Shown here: in pieces, positions 16,310-24,747 of the stretch
How positions within the stretch are numbered: the first letter of the stretch is position 1
How the letters are laid out: each line of letters opens with the position of its first letter
Made by a program: the position numbers and the translations under genes
Source: JBBQTQ01 sp038213135
GTDB taxonomy: Bacteria; Actinomycetota; Thermoleophilia; Gaiellales; Gaiellaceae
DNA: 34,681 nucleotides
Direction of reading: 5' to 3'
NCBI GenBank assembly: GCA_038213135.1
Contig: JBBQTQ010000021.1
Location: forward strand, 1-34,681
The notes under the pieces: model-generated
The model's database searches: none
The model's input: only the letters and a program-made list of their open reading frames with translations
Told to the model about the DNA's origin: nothing

Positions 16310-16792
16310 CAGCCAGGTCAGCACGAGCGCGACGAGCAGTGCCCACCAGGCCGCCGAGCGATCCCAGGCGCCCGCGGCGGCGAAGCCTCCGACGACGGCG
16401 GCAACCGCCTGAGCCCAGGTCTTGATCTTTCCAAGGTCGCGGGCCTGGATCACGACGCCTCGCTCGAGCGCGGCGAGCCGGAGCCCGGACACCAGGAACT
16501 CGCGTGCGACGATCGCCGCGACCATCCAGCCGCGGAAGGTTCCCTCGCCGACGAGGACGATCAGCGTCGCGAGCACGAGGATCTTGTCGGCCACGGGATC
16601 GAGCAGCGAGCCGAGCGCCGTGGCGCGGCCGCCGCGTCGCGCGAGCCAGCCGTCGATCTGGTCGGTGGCCATCGCCGCGACGAAGAGGGCAGTCGCCCAG
16701 TACGCGTGATTCGGGAAGTGCCACGCGTACAGGAGCACGACGAACGGCACCGCCGACGCGCGCGCCACGGTCAACTGGTCGGCGAGACTCAT
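16250..16792 (-). CDS. pgsA: CDP-diacylglycerol--glycerol-3-phosphate 3-phosphatidyltransferase family
   Basis: The 180-residue integral membrane enzyme carries the CDP-alcohol phosphatidyltransferase signature DG-x2-AR-x8-G-x3-D-x3-D as DGWLARRGGRATALGSLLDPVADK (residues about 46-69). It has four to five hydrophobic segments. It makes phosphatidylglycerol phosphate, or a related phospholipid, from CDP-diacylglycerol. The ATG at 16792 follows GGAGGG with almost no spacing and starts the usual MxxxxxLTxxR N-terminus. It diverges from the carboxylase alpha gene with 14 bases between start codons, so the promoters must lie inside the opposite coding regions or overlap. Its 3' end overlaps the small 16130 gene by 60 bases. 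Confidence 0.93.
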   Translation of the reverse strand: MSLADQLTVARASAVPFVVLLYAWHFPNHAYWATALFVAAMATDQIDGWLARRGGRATALGSLLDPVADKILVLATLIVLVGEGTFRGWMVAAIVAREFLVSGLRLAALERGVVIQARDLGKIKTWAQAVAAVVGGFAAAGAWDRSAAWWALLVALVLTWLSGIDYARIAPSLLRGRAVA

Positions 16793-16806
16793 CCCTCCAG
16801 GAGAAT

Positions 16807-18585
16807 ATGCGTCTCGTGGCGGTCTTCTCCAAGGTGCTCGTGGCCAACCGCGGCGAAATCGCGGTGCGGATCTTCCGGACCCTGCGCGAGCTCGAGATCG
16901 GATCGGTTGCCGTCTACTCGGAGGCCGACCGCGGCGCGCTGCACGTGCGCGTCGCCGACGAGGCGTACCTGATCGGGCCAGGTCCGGCCGCTCGGAGCTA
17001 CCTCGTCCAGGAGCGGATCGTGGAAGCGGCATTGCAAGCCGGAGCGGAAGCTGTCCATCCAGGCTACGGCTTCCTCGCCGAAAACGCCGGGTTCGCTTGC
17101 GCCGTCGAGGCCGCTGGCCTCGTCTGGATCGGCCCGCCACCGTCCGCGATCGAGCTGATGGGCTCGAAGACCGAAGCCCGGACACTGATGCAGAACGCGG
17201 GAGTGCCGATCATCCCGGGAACGACTGAGGCGATCGCCACCGCGGACGAGGTGCTTCGCCTCGGCGAGGAGCTCGGCTACCCGCTCCTGATCAAGGCGGC
17301 GGCCGGCGGGGGCGGGAAGGGAATGAAGGTCGTTCGCGGCGCCGAGGAGATCGAGCACGCCTTCGCCTCCGCGCAGCGCGAGGGCGAGGCCTACTTCGCG
17401 AACTCGGCCGTGTACGTCGAGCGCTACATCGAGGACCCGCGGCACGTCGAGGTGCAGGTGCTCGCCGACGCCCACGGCAACGTCATCCACCTCGGCGAGC
17501 GGGACTGCACGATCCAGCGGCGCCACCAGAAGCTCGTCGAGGAAACGCCGTCGCCCGCGGTCGACGCGAAGCTCCGCGACAGGATCGGCGCGATCGCGGT
17601 CGACGCCGCCCGTGCCGTCGGCTACCGCTCCGCGGGCACGATCGAAGGTCTGCTTGCCCCGGACGGCTCCTACTACTTCATGGAGATGAATACCCGGATC
17701 CAGGTCGAGCACACCGTCACGGAGGAGGTGACCGGCCTCGACCTCATTCGCGAGCAGGTTCTAATCGCGGCAGGTGAGCCGCTATGGCTGCGCCAGGAGG
17801 ACGTCCGCTTCACCGGCCACGCCATCGAGTGCCGGATCAACGCGGAGGATCCCGCCAAGGCGTTCAGGCCGAGTCCCGGGCGGATCGCGGGCTACCGGGA
17901 GCCGGGTGGGCCTGGCGTGCGAGTCGACTCGGGAGTAGTCGACGGCTCGGAGATCTCCGACCAGTACGACCCCATGATCGCGAAGCTGATCGTGCACGGC
18001 GTCAACCGCGAGCACGCGCGTCTGCGGATGTTGCGCGCGCTCGACGAGTTCCAGATCGGGGGAGTCAGCTCGCTGCTCGGCTTCCATCGAGCGTTGCTCC
18101 GCCATCCTTGCTTCATCGACGGCGCGACGTGTCACGGCGTCGTCGAGTCGGAGCAGCTCGCGAAGCTGGCGGAGCAGTTGTCTCATGAGACAACGATAGC
18201 GGGTGCCTCGGACGGTAGGGTCGAGTCGCGCGACGTGACGGTCGAGCTCGACGGAAAGCGGTTCGAGGTGCGCGTTCTCGTCCCAGAGCCGCCATTTGCA
18301 GAGTTGGCGCGGCAGCGCAAGGAGCGGGCACAGACCGCCCACCACGGCGCCGGGCACGAGACGGTCGTCAGTCCGATGCAGGGCACGGTGCTCGAGGTGC
18401 GGGTCGGGAACGGCGACCAGGTCGTGGCCGGTCAGGTCGTTTGCGTCGTCGAGGCGATGAAGATGGAGAACGAGATCGCTGCCCATCGGCCTGGGCGCGT
18501 CGCGGAGCTCGCAGTCGTGGCGGGTGAGTCAGTCCAAGGCGGGCAGACGATCTGCGCGATCCTGCAGGAAGCGGATGAGCGGTAG
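16807..18585 (+). CDS. accA: Acyl-CoA carboxylase alpha subunit (biotin carboxylase plus biotin carrier)
   Basis: The 592-residue protein carboxylates its own biotin with ATP and bicarbonate. It begins with VLVANRGEIAVRIFRT, the biotin carboxylase N-terminus. AAAGGGGKGMK near residue 165 is the ATP-grasp glycine loop. HVEVQVLADAHGNVIHLGERDCTIQRRHQKLVEE near 215-250 and EMNTRIQVEHTVTEEV near 298-313 are the active-site motifs. A short linker joins the biotinyl domain, with EAMKMENE and the target lysine near 552. It is shorter than PccA because the BT domain is reduced. ATG at 16807 has AGGAGA a few bases upstream; a GTG at 16816 is possible. The stop overlaps the next gene by 11 bases. Confidence 0.95.
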   Translation: MRLVAVFSKVLVANRGEIAVRIFRTLRELEIGSVAVYSEADRGALHVRVADEAYLIGPGPAARSYLVQERIVEAALQAGAEAVHPGYGFLAENAGFACAVEAAGLVWIGPPPSAIELMGSKTEARTLMQNAGVPIIPGTTEAIATADEVLRLGEELGYPLLIKAAAGGGGKGMKVVRGAEEIEHAFASAQREGEAYFANSAVYVERYIEDPRHVEVQVLADAHGNVIHLGERDCTIQRRHQKLVEETPSPAVDAKLRDRIGAIAVDAARAVGYRSAGTIEGLLAPDGSYYFMEMNTRIQVEHTVTEEVTGLDLIREQVLIAAGEPLWLRQEDVRFTGHAIECRINAEDPAKAFRPSPGRIAGYREPGGPGVRVDSGVVDGSEISDQYDPMIAKLIVHGVNREHARLRMLRALDEFQIGGVSSLLGFHRALLRHPCFIDGATCHGVVESEQLAKLAEQLSHETTIAGASDGRVESRDVTVELDGKRFEVRVLVPEPPFAELARQRKERAQTAHHGAGHETVVSPMQGTVLEVRVGNGDQVVAGQVVCVVEAMKMENEIAAHRPGRVAELAVVAGESVQGGQTICAILQEADER

Positions 18586-19423
18586 GCCGTTCTGCGCGGA
18601 GGCCTCGCGGGAGAACGGCGAGGCCCTCGCAGCAACTGCAAGCCGGGTCGACCGCTGGATCCTCGTCGAGTACAGCGGACTCTGGGGTCGCGACGCGGTC
18701 GCCGCCAGCAACCTCTCGGTCGACATCAAAGAGCACCTGCGCGAACGGATGCTCGCGTTGGCCCCGGCGAAGGTGCTCTTCGTCCGACGTCGCGAGCGTC
18801 GGAGCCGGCCCGACTGCGTGTTCTGGGGCTCCGCTGCCGGCATGCAGCACGCCGAGCTCGACTCGTACGACGACCTGCTCGAGCTCGACTTCGCGACACC
18901 CGGCGAGCGGGTCGAGCATCCGCTGTTGCTCGTCTGCACCCACGGCAAGCACGACCGCTGCTGCGCCCGGCACGGGCAGCCGCTCTTCGAGGCGCTCAGA
19001 GAGCTCGCCGATCCCGATTGGGTCTGGCAGGCGAGTCACCTCGGCGGCGATCGCTTCGCCGGCAACCTGGTCTGCCTGCCGGAGGGGCTCTACTTCGGCC
19101 GGGTCGGACCGGGCGAAGCCGCGATCGTCCTCGAGGACTACCTCGCGGGACGGATCCACCTTCCCTGCTACCGCGGCCGTGCCGCGTACTCGATGCCGGT
19201 CCAGGCGGCCGAGCGCGCCGTCCGCGAGCACACCGGCTCGACCGGGCTCGACGCGCTCGAGCTCGTCTCCGAGGATCCGATCCGGTTCCGGGCCGGCGGC
19301 CGCGTCTTCGAGGTCGAGGTCGAGCGCGTGGAGGGCGAGCTGAGCTACGTCACGTGCGACGCCACGCGGCTCAGTCGTCCGCGGCGTTATGTCGCAGGAA
19401 CCCCTCGCGAATCAGGCGCTTGA
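18575..19423 (+). CDS. Sucrase/ferredoxin-like family protein
   Basis: The 282-residue protein has the Suc_Fer-like (thioredoxin-fold ferredoxin) signature CTHGKHDRCCARHG near residue 128, with FCAEASREN at the N-terminus, HLGGDRFAGNLVCLPEGLYFGRV near 161-183 and the CYRGR stretch near 204. The cysteines resemble a [2Fe-2S] ferredoxin site, but no function is established for this family. Earlier plant sucrase labels are misleading. The ATG at 18575 has AGGAAG upstream and overlaps the end of the carboxylase alpha gene, so it is probably co-expressed. Its 3' end overlaps the JmjC-type gene on the opposite strand by 53 bases. Confidence 0.85.
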   Translation: MSGRPFCAEASRENGEALAATASRVDRWILVEYSGLWGRDAVAASNLSVDIKEHLRERMLALAPAKVLFVRRRERRSRPDCVFWGSAAGMQHAELDSYDDLLELDFATPGERVEHPLLLVCTHGKHDRCCARHGQPLFEALRELADPDWVWQASHLGGDRFAGNLVCLPEGLYFGRVGPGEAAIVLEDYLAGRIHLPCYRGRAAYSMPVQAAERAVREHTGSTGLDALELVSEDPIRFRAGGRVFEVEVERVEGELSYVTCDATRLSRPRRYVAGTPRESGA

Positions 19424-20453
19424 CGAGGACGAGCCTGCCCTCGTCATCCAGCGTGCCCGGGAGCTCTGACGCGGAGAACGGCACTTCGGACTGGACGATC
19501 GCCTCGACCTCGGCATGGACGCGCGCGGGGAACCGCAACTCCCGGCCCTCGAAGCGAAGTGTCGTCCCGTCGAAGTCCGCGATCACCGTCTGCCGCCGCT
19601 CGAGGGCTGTCGCCACAGTCAGCGACTCGAGCGCGGCGACCTCTGAGAGCTGGCCTTCCAGGATCGCGCGACGCTGCCGAACGAACCGGCGGCGCATCCG
19701 GCGCGCCACGTCCTCGGGCTCGAGCCGCTCGATCAGCTTCGCGGCGAGATCGTTCGGGCTCTCGCCGTCCGTGGCCACGGAACGCCGGAACTCGACGTCG
19801 TTCTCGCACTCGTCGAGCGCAGCGCGGAACGCGTCGATCCAGGAGTAGACGTTGATGCCCACCGTCAGGTGGAGCGAGTCCGATTCGGAGGTGAGCGCTT
19901 CGTGCAGCCAGCCGCGCGGCAAGTAGAGCGTGTCCCCGGCCCGCAGTACGAAGTCCTCGACTGGCTCGCCCGCCTCCCCGAGTTGCCGCGAGTACTTCTG
20001 GTGCTTCAGCGGGAGCTCGAAGAGCGGTTCGTAGACGAGCCAGCGTTTCTCTCCCTCGATCTGGAGTACGAAGACGTCGTGCGTGTCGTGGTGCACGGCG
20101 AAGCCCTGGGAGCGTTTCGGCGTGTAATACGAGTTGGCCTGGACGGGGTGGCCGAGCTCCGTTTCGAGCTCGCGGCAGAAATGGGCGATCGGGAGGCAGT
20201 TGTGATGGAGGGCCTGCAGGACGATCGTCGCGCCCGCCGCGAACTCCTCTGCAACCCGCGCCGGCTCGGCGGTTCTTGCGAACGAATCCGGCCGCCAGCG
20301 GATATCCGACGTGTAGCGGTCGAGCGGGATCTGCTCGCCGGCCTTGACGACGCGAACGGCGGGGTAGCGGAGCCCGCCGGAGCAGACCAGCCGCTCGATC
20401 TCCCGCGAGGAGAGCAGATCGGCGAACCGATCGGGCTCCTCGCGAGGGATCAC
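19371..20453 (-). CDS. JmjC-type (YcfD/RoxA-like) 2-oxoglutarate/Fe(II) oxygenase
   Basis: The protein has the cupin/JmjC core of ribosomal-oxygenase-like enzymes. H121-x-D123 (HHDTHDVFVLQIEGEKRW) and H184 (PRGWLHEA) form the iron triad, numbered from the GTG at 20453. SYYTPKRSQGF and LTVGINVYSW flank them, and a helical C-terminal region of about 150 residues follows. Relatives hydroxylate ribosomal proteins (YcfD acts on Arg in L16); the substrate here is unknown. The start is problematic. The conserved N-terminal pattern (ARCVEPVSSEEFLTGFWERQPLVI) lies upstream of this GTG, yet no in-frame ATG, GTG or TTG exists there. A CTG at 20483 is the nearest alternative. It lies just downstream of the acidic peptide gene at 20751. 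Confidence 0.85.
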   Translation of the reverse strand: MIPREEPDRFADLLSSREIERLVCSGGLRYPAVRVVKAGEQIPLDRYTSDIRWRPDSFARTAEPARVAEEFAAGATIVLQALHHNCLPIAHFCRELETELGHPVQANSYYTPKRSQGFAVHHDTHDVFVLQIEGEKRWLVYEPLFELPLKHQKYSRQLGEAGEPVEDFVLRAGDTLYLPRGWLHEALTSESDSLHLTVGINVYSWIDAFRAALDECENDVEFRRSVATDGESPNDLAAKLIERLEPEDVARRMRRRFVRQRRAILEGQLSEVAALESLTVATALERRQTVIADFDGTTLRFEGRELRFPARVHAEVEAIVQSEVPFSASELPGTLDDEGRLVLVKRLIREGFLRHNAADD

Positions 20454-20526
20454 GAGCGGCTGGCGCTCCCAGAAGCCGGTCAGGAACTCCTCTGAAGAGA
20501 CCGGCTCGACGCAGCGCGCGAGTGCG

Positions 20527-20751
20527 CTAGCCCTGGCTGTCTGCGTCGCTTCCTTCTGTGTCCGAATCGGGCTCGGAGCCGCCGCCCGAGCTGTCCGTCG
20601 TGTCCGTGCCGTCTGCGTCGTCGTCCTGGCCGTCGGCCTGGCCGCCGCCGCTCTCGCTGCCGCCGCTCTCGCTGCCGCCGCTCTCGCCGCCGCCGCTCTC
20701 GCCGCCGCCGATCTCGTCGTCCGAGAGAGTGTTGTCGCGCTCTTCGTCCAC
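20527..20751 (-). CDS. Gly/Ser/Asp/Glu-rich low-complexity peptide with leader-like N-terminus
   Basis: The 74-residue product begins MDEERDNTLSDDEI, then runs as GGGESGGGESGGSESGGSESGGG and ends in Asp, Thr, Ser and Gly. It has no Cys, Lys or hydrophobic core. A GTG start preceded by AGGAGG at ideal spacing shows that it is a real, strongly translated gene. TLSDDEI before a Gly run resembles the LSDDEL-type leader ends of some ribosomally made peptide precursors. Its stop lies 74 bases before the GTG of the JmjC-type oxygenase, on the same strand, and overlaps that gene's upstream open frame. A substrate-enzyme pair is an attractive inference. The alternative is a disordered acidic accessory protein. 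Confidence 0.75.
   Translation of the reverse strand: MDEERDNTLSDDEIGGGESGGGESGGSESGGSESGGGQADGQDDDADGTDTTDSSGGGSEPDSDTEGSDADSQG
20642..20716 (+). repeat. 15-bp tandem repeat, five units
   Basis: Five units of (C/T)-rich CCGCCGCCGCTCTCG type run from 20642 to 20716, with CT/CC variation at the second base and one GATCTCG unit at the end. On the minus strand they encode GGESG/GSESG units of the acidic peptide. Repeat number could vary by slippage, changing peptide length without frameshift because 15 is divisible by three. Confidence 0.85.
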
Positions 20752-20807
20752 TGTTCCTCCTTGGTTGGTCAGCTTGTATCCCCAGCTGGCTACGCGAGAA
20801 ACGTCGC

Positions 20808-20813
20808 TAGACT
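20808..20813 (+). promoter_or_regulatory. -10 box of sucC
   Basis: TAGACT ends nine bases before the GTG start of sucC. This gives a leaderless or near-leaderless transcript. The peptide gene diverges on the other side of this 71-base gap. Confidence 0.5.
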
Positions 20814-20822
20814 CGCCCGCCG

Positions 20823-21965
20823 GTGGATCTCTACGAGCATCAGGGCAAGGAGCTCTTCCGGCGCTTCGGGATCCCCGTCTCGGAGGGTCGGGTCGCGACG
20901 AGCCCGGAGCAGGCGCGCGCGGTGTCCGAGGAGCTCGGCGGCGAGGTCGTCGTCAAGGCGCAGGTGCTCGCCGGCGGGCGCGGCAAGGCCGGCGGCATCA
21001 AGCTCGCGAAGGACCCGGACGAGGCGGAGGCGAAGGCGCGCGAGATTCTCGGGCTCGACATTCGCGGACACGTCGTGCGCCGTCTCTGGATCGAGCGCGC
21101 GTCGGAGATCGCGAAGGAGTACTACCTCTCGATCACGTTCGACCGCGGCGTGAAGCAGGCGCTCTACATGTTCACGACCGAGGGTGGCGTGGACATCGAT
21201 GAGATCGCGGCGACGAGGCCCGAAGCGCTCGTGCGGCTACACGTCGATCCGCTCGAGGGCTTCCAGCCGTGGCAGGCGCGCCGCCTGATCTACGGCGCGG
21301 GCGTCGCCGACCCGAACGAGCAGAAGCAGATCCAGGCGATCCTTGCGCGGCTCTACGAGGCCTTCGTCGAGACGGACGCGATGCTCTGCGAGATCAACCC
21401 GCTGATCGTCACTCCCGACGGTGAGGTGCGGGCACTCGACTCGAAGTTCACCGTCGACGACAACGCGCTCTACAAGCACGCGGAGATCGCCGAAATGCGC
21501 GACCCGGAGGCCTACCCGCCGGAGGAGCGAGCGGCGCGCGAGAAGGGTGTCACCTACGTGAAGCTCGACGGCGAGGTCGGGATTCTCGGCAACGGGGCAG
21601 GCCTCGTCATGTCCACGCTCGACGTGATCGCGCTCGCCGGCGGCCGGCCCGCGAACTTCTGCGACCTCGGCGGCGGAGGAGATGCGCAAGGTGTGGTCGA
21701 CGCGCTCGAGATCATCACCGGCGACCCTCAGGTCAAGTCGATCTTCTTCAACATCTTCGGCGGGATCACGCGCTGCGACGAGGTGGCGCGCGGGATCCTG
21801 CAGGCACTCTCGCAGATGACGATCGACCATTCGATCGTTGTGCGGCTCGACGGGACGAACGCCGAGGAGGGCCGGAGGATCCTTGCGGAGGCGAGCCCGC
21901 CGAACCTCTACGTCGAGCCGACGATGCTCGAGGCTGCAAGGCGCGCGGTGGAGCTCTCCAGGTGA
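20823..21965 (+). CDS. sucC: Succinyl-CoA synthetase beta subunit
   Basis: SucC provides the nucleotide-binding ATP-grasp half of succinyl-CoA synthetase. The 380 residues match the family. It starts MDLYEHQGKELF, has KAQVLAGGRGKAGGIK near residues 44-59 (nucleotide binding), CEINPLIV near 190 and FCDLGGGG and FNIFGGITRCDEVA near 280-325. The GTG start is fixed by the conserved N-terminus and a TAGACT box. Its stop overlaps the GTG of an unrelated methyltransferase gene (GTGA), which separates it from sucD. Confidence 0.97.
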   Translation: MDLYEHQGKELFRRFGIPVSEGRVATSPEQARAVSEELGGEVVVKAQVLAGGRGKAGGIKLAKDPDEAEAKAREILGLDIRGHVVRRLWIERASEIAKEYYLSITFDRGVKQALYMFTTEGGVDIDEIAATRPEALVRLHVDPLEGFQPWQARRLIYGAGVADPNEQKQIQAILARLYEAFVETDAMLCEINPLIVTPDGEVRALDSKFTVDDNALYKHAEIAEMRDPEAYPPEERAAREKGVTYVKLDGEVGILGNGAGLVMSTLDVIALAGGRPANFCDLGGGGDAQGVVDALEIITGDPQVKSIFFNIFGGITRCDEVARGILQALSQMTIDHSIVVRLDGTNAEEGRRILAEASPPNLYVEPTMLEAARRAVELSR

Positions 21966-22602
21966 CCGACGTCTGGTCGGAGCGGGCGCAGGGGTTCGTC
22001 GAGAGCGAGACCCATCGCGAGGGGCCGGATCTCGACCGGCTCATCGAGTGGGCCGAAGGCGTGACGGCGCTCGACGTGGCGACCGGCGGCGGCCATGTCG
22101 CGCGGCGTCTGCGAGAAGCCGGCTTCGAGGTCGTCTCGAGCGATCCCGCGCCCGGGATGCATCCCGACGTCGTCGGCCGTGCGGAGCACATCCCCTTCGC
22201 CGACTCGAGCTTCGACACGGTCGTCACGCGGATCGCGCCGCACCACTTCGAGGACGTCGAGGCGGCAGTCAGGGAGATCGCCCGGGTCGCTCGCCGCGTC
22301 GTGCTCGTCGAGGACACGCTGTTCGAGAGCGAGCAGATGGAGGAGATCGAGCGGCTCCACGATCCGACGCACGTTCGCTCTTACTCCGAGGCGGAATGGC
22401 GCGGCTTCCTCGAGGCGGCCGGCCTCCGGGTCGAACAGGTGGAGCTCGTCGAGAAGTGGCGTCAGGTCGACCAGTGGTGCGACCGCACCGGTTGCCTCGG
22501 GCCCGATCGCATCCGGGTGAAGGAGCTGCTCGGCGAGCGGGTCGACGAGCGCGGCGGCTACACCGACACGAAGATCCTGCTCAAGGCGAGGAAGTCGGGC
22601 TA

Positions 22603-22603
<1 letters not shown>
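21962..22603 (+). CDS. Class I SAM-dependent methyltransferase inserted between sucC and sucD
   Basis: The 213-residue protein has the Rossmann methyltransferase motifs: LDVATGGGHVARRL near residue 37 (motif I), VVSSDPAPGM near 58 (motif II acid), AEHIPFADSSFDTVVTRIAPHHFED near 75-98 (motifs III and IV), and a late strand VRSYSEAEWRGFLEAAGL typical of UbiE/Methyltransf_11 enzymes. The substrate is unknown. It overlaps sucC by four bases (GTGA) and sucD by one base (TAGTG), so it is part of the same transcript and probably translationally coupled. GC content and codon use match the neighbours, so there is no sign of recent transfer. Confidence 0.9.
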
Positions 22604-23475
<872 letters not shown>

Positions 23476-23506
23476 TCGCTCTCACGGCACACATTCGGCA
23501 CGGTCG

Positions 23507-23540
23507 CGTCACCCACGCGTCACGATTTCGTGGATAGGCT
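23507..23540 (+). promoter_or_regulatory. Promoter-like motif, copy B
   Basis: CGTCACCCACGCGT at 23507-23520 is identical to copy C over all 14 bases, and TAGGCT at 23535-23540 starts exactly 28 bases later. In this copy CGCGTCAC is also repeated directly (23505-23512 and 23516-23523), one helical turn apart. The next gene (23641) has its own -10 box much closer, so this element may drive a separate RNA or an alternative long leader. Confidence 0.55.
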
Positions 23541-23546
23541 CGCACC

Positions 23547-23600
23547 AACGGGGTGGGAGGTGGGTTTCCCGAGTTGACGCGTCAACCAAGGAGACGGCCC
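23547..23600 (+). other. Foldable sequence downstream of motif B
   Basis: A G-rich run (GGGGTGGGAGGTGGG) followed by TTTCCC is succeeded by a perfect 14-bp palindrome GTTGACGCGTCAAC at 23573-23586 and then CCAAGGAGACGG. The inner TGACGCGT and the ACCA-GGA that follows are shared with the sequence downstream of copy C. It could be a small RNA, or the palindrome could be a protein-binding site. Confidence 0.35.
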
Positions 23601-23628
23601 GGGAGACCGTCGTCGCCGCAGCCGGCAG

Positions 23629-23634
23629 TAGACT
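23629..23634 (+). promoter_or_regulatory. -10 box of the aminotransferase gene, leaderless type
   Basis: TAGACT followed by GGCCAC and then the GTG start is almost the same string as at radA (TAGACT GGCTTC GTG). The gene is therefore likely to be transcribed without a leader. Confidence 0.55.
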
Positions 23635-23640
23635 GGCCAC

Positions 23641-24747
23641 GTGGGTCTGATCTCGTTCGCGCGCGGCGTGCCGACGCCCGAATGTCTGCCCGTCGAGGAG
23701 CTCGCCGATTGCGCCCGCGCGGTGATCGAGCGCGAAGGTCACACCGTGCTGAACTACGGTCCGGTCGGCGGCTACGGGCCGCTGCGAGAGTGGATCGCCG
23801 AGCGGCACGGCGTCGAGCCGGGGCGGATCTTCGTCTCGAACGGCTCGTTGCAGGGCATCGTCTTCCTGGCCGCGCACCTGCTCGCCGACGGCTCGAAGCG
23901 GGTGCTCGTCGAGGGCCCGACCTACGACCGAACTCTGAAGATCCTGTCCGGCTTTGGCGCTGAGCTGCACCCGCTGCCGATGGACGACGAAGGCCTTGAC
24001 CTCGACGCGCTCGAGGCAGAGCTCCGCGACGGCCCGCGGCCTGCCTTCCTCTACACGATCCCGACGTTCCAGAATCCGAGCGGCCGCACCCTCTCCGTAG
24101 AGCGTCGCGGCCGGCTCGTGGAGCTCGCCCGCGAATGCAACCTGCTCGTTCTCGAGGACGACCCGTACGGGCTCGTTCGCTACGAGGGCGAGGCTCCGCC
24201 CACGCTCTACGAGCTCGACGGGGGCCGCCAGGTCGTCTACTCGTCGTCCTTCTCGAAGATCGTCTCGCCAGGCGTGCGGGTCGGTTACCTCGTCCTGCCG
24301 CCGGAGCTGGTCGCGCCGGTCGAGGCCCGGGCGGTCTCGACCTACGTCAGCCCGGCGATCGTGAACGAGGCCATGGTGTTCGAGTTCCTTCGCCGCGGCA
24401 ACCTCGAGCCGAACCTCGCGCGCGTCTGCGAACTGCTTGGAGCGCGACGCGACGCGATGCTCGCGGCGCTCGACCGCGAGCTCACCGGCATCGCTCGCTG
24501 GAACCGGCCCGAGGGCGGTTACTTCCTCTGGCTCGACCTGCCGGACGGGACCGACTCGGCCGAGTTGCTCACCCGGGCCGAGGCGGCAGGCGTCACCTTC
24601 GTGAAAGGCTCAGACTTCTTCCCCGGCGGGGGGGACGGACGAAGCGCCCTGCGGCTCGCTTTCAGCTACGTCAGCCCGGGGGAGATCGACGACGGGATCG
24701 GGCGGCTCGGGGCGCTGCTGCCGGCGTCGGCCGCGATTTCGGTATAG
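23641..24747 (+). CDS. PLP-dependent aminotransferase, class I/II (MocR/2-aminoadipate type)
   Basis: The 368-residue fold-type I aminotransferase has LNYGPVGGYGPLREWIAERHGV near residue 36, SNGSLQGI near 67 (PLP phosphate and ring contacts), YTIPTFQNPSGRTLS near 138 (PLP-contacting Asn), LEDDPYG near 172 (the Asp that pairs with the pyridine nitrogen) and the Schiff-base lysine in SSSFSKIVSPGVRVGY near 205. The C-terminal RPEGGYFLWLDLP arginine region binds the substrate carboxylate. The family includes 2-aminoadipate, aromatic and branched-chain aminotransferases; the donor cannot be told here. It lacks an N-terminal DNA-binding domain. The 3' end overlaps the LapA-like gene on the other strand by 138 bases. 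Confidence 0.9.
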   Translation: MGLISFARGVPTPECLPVEELADCARAVIEREGHTVLNYGPVGGYGPLREWIAERHGVEPGRIFVSNGSLQGIVFLAAHLLADGSKRVLVEGPTYDRTLKILSGFGAELHPLPMDDEGLDLDALEAELRDGPRPAFLYTIPTFQNPSGRTLSVERRGRLVELARECNLLVLEDDPYGLVRYEGEAPPTLYELDGGRQVVYSSSFSKIVSPGVRVGYLVLPPELVAPVEARAVSTYVSPAIVNEAMVFEFLRRGNLEPNLARVCELLGARRDAMLAALDRELTGIARWNRPEGGYFLWLDLPDGTDSAELLTRAEAAGVTFVKGSDFFPGGGDGRSALRLAFSYVSPGEIDDGIGRLGALLPASAAISV

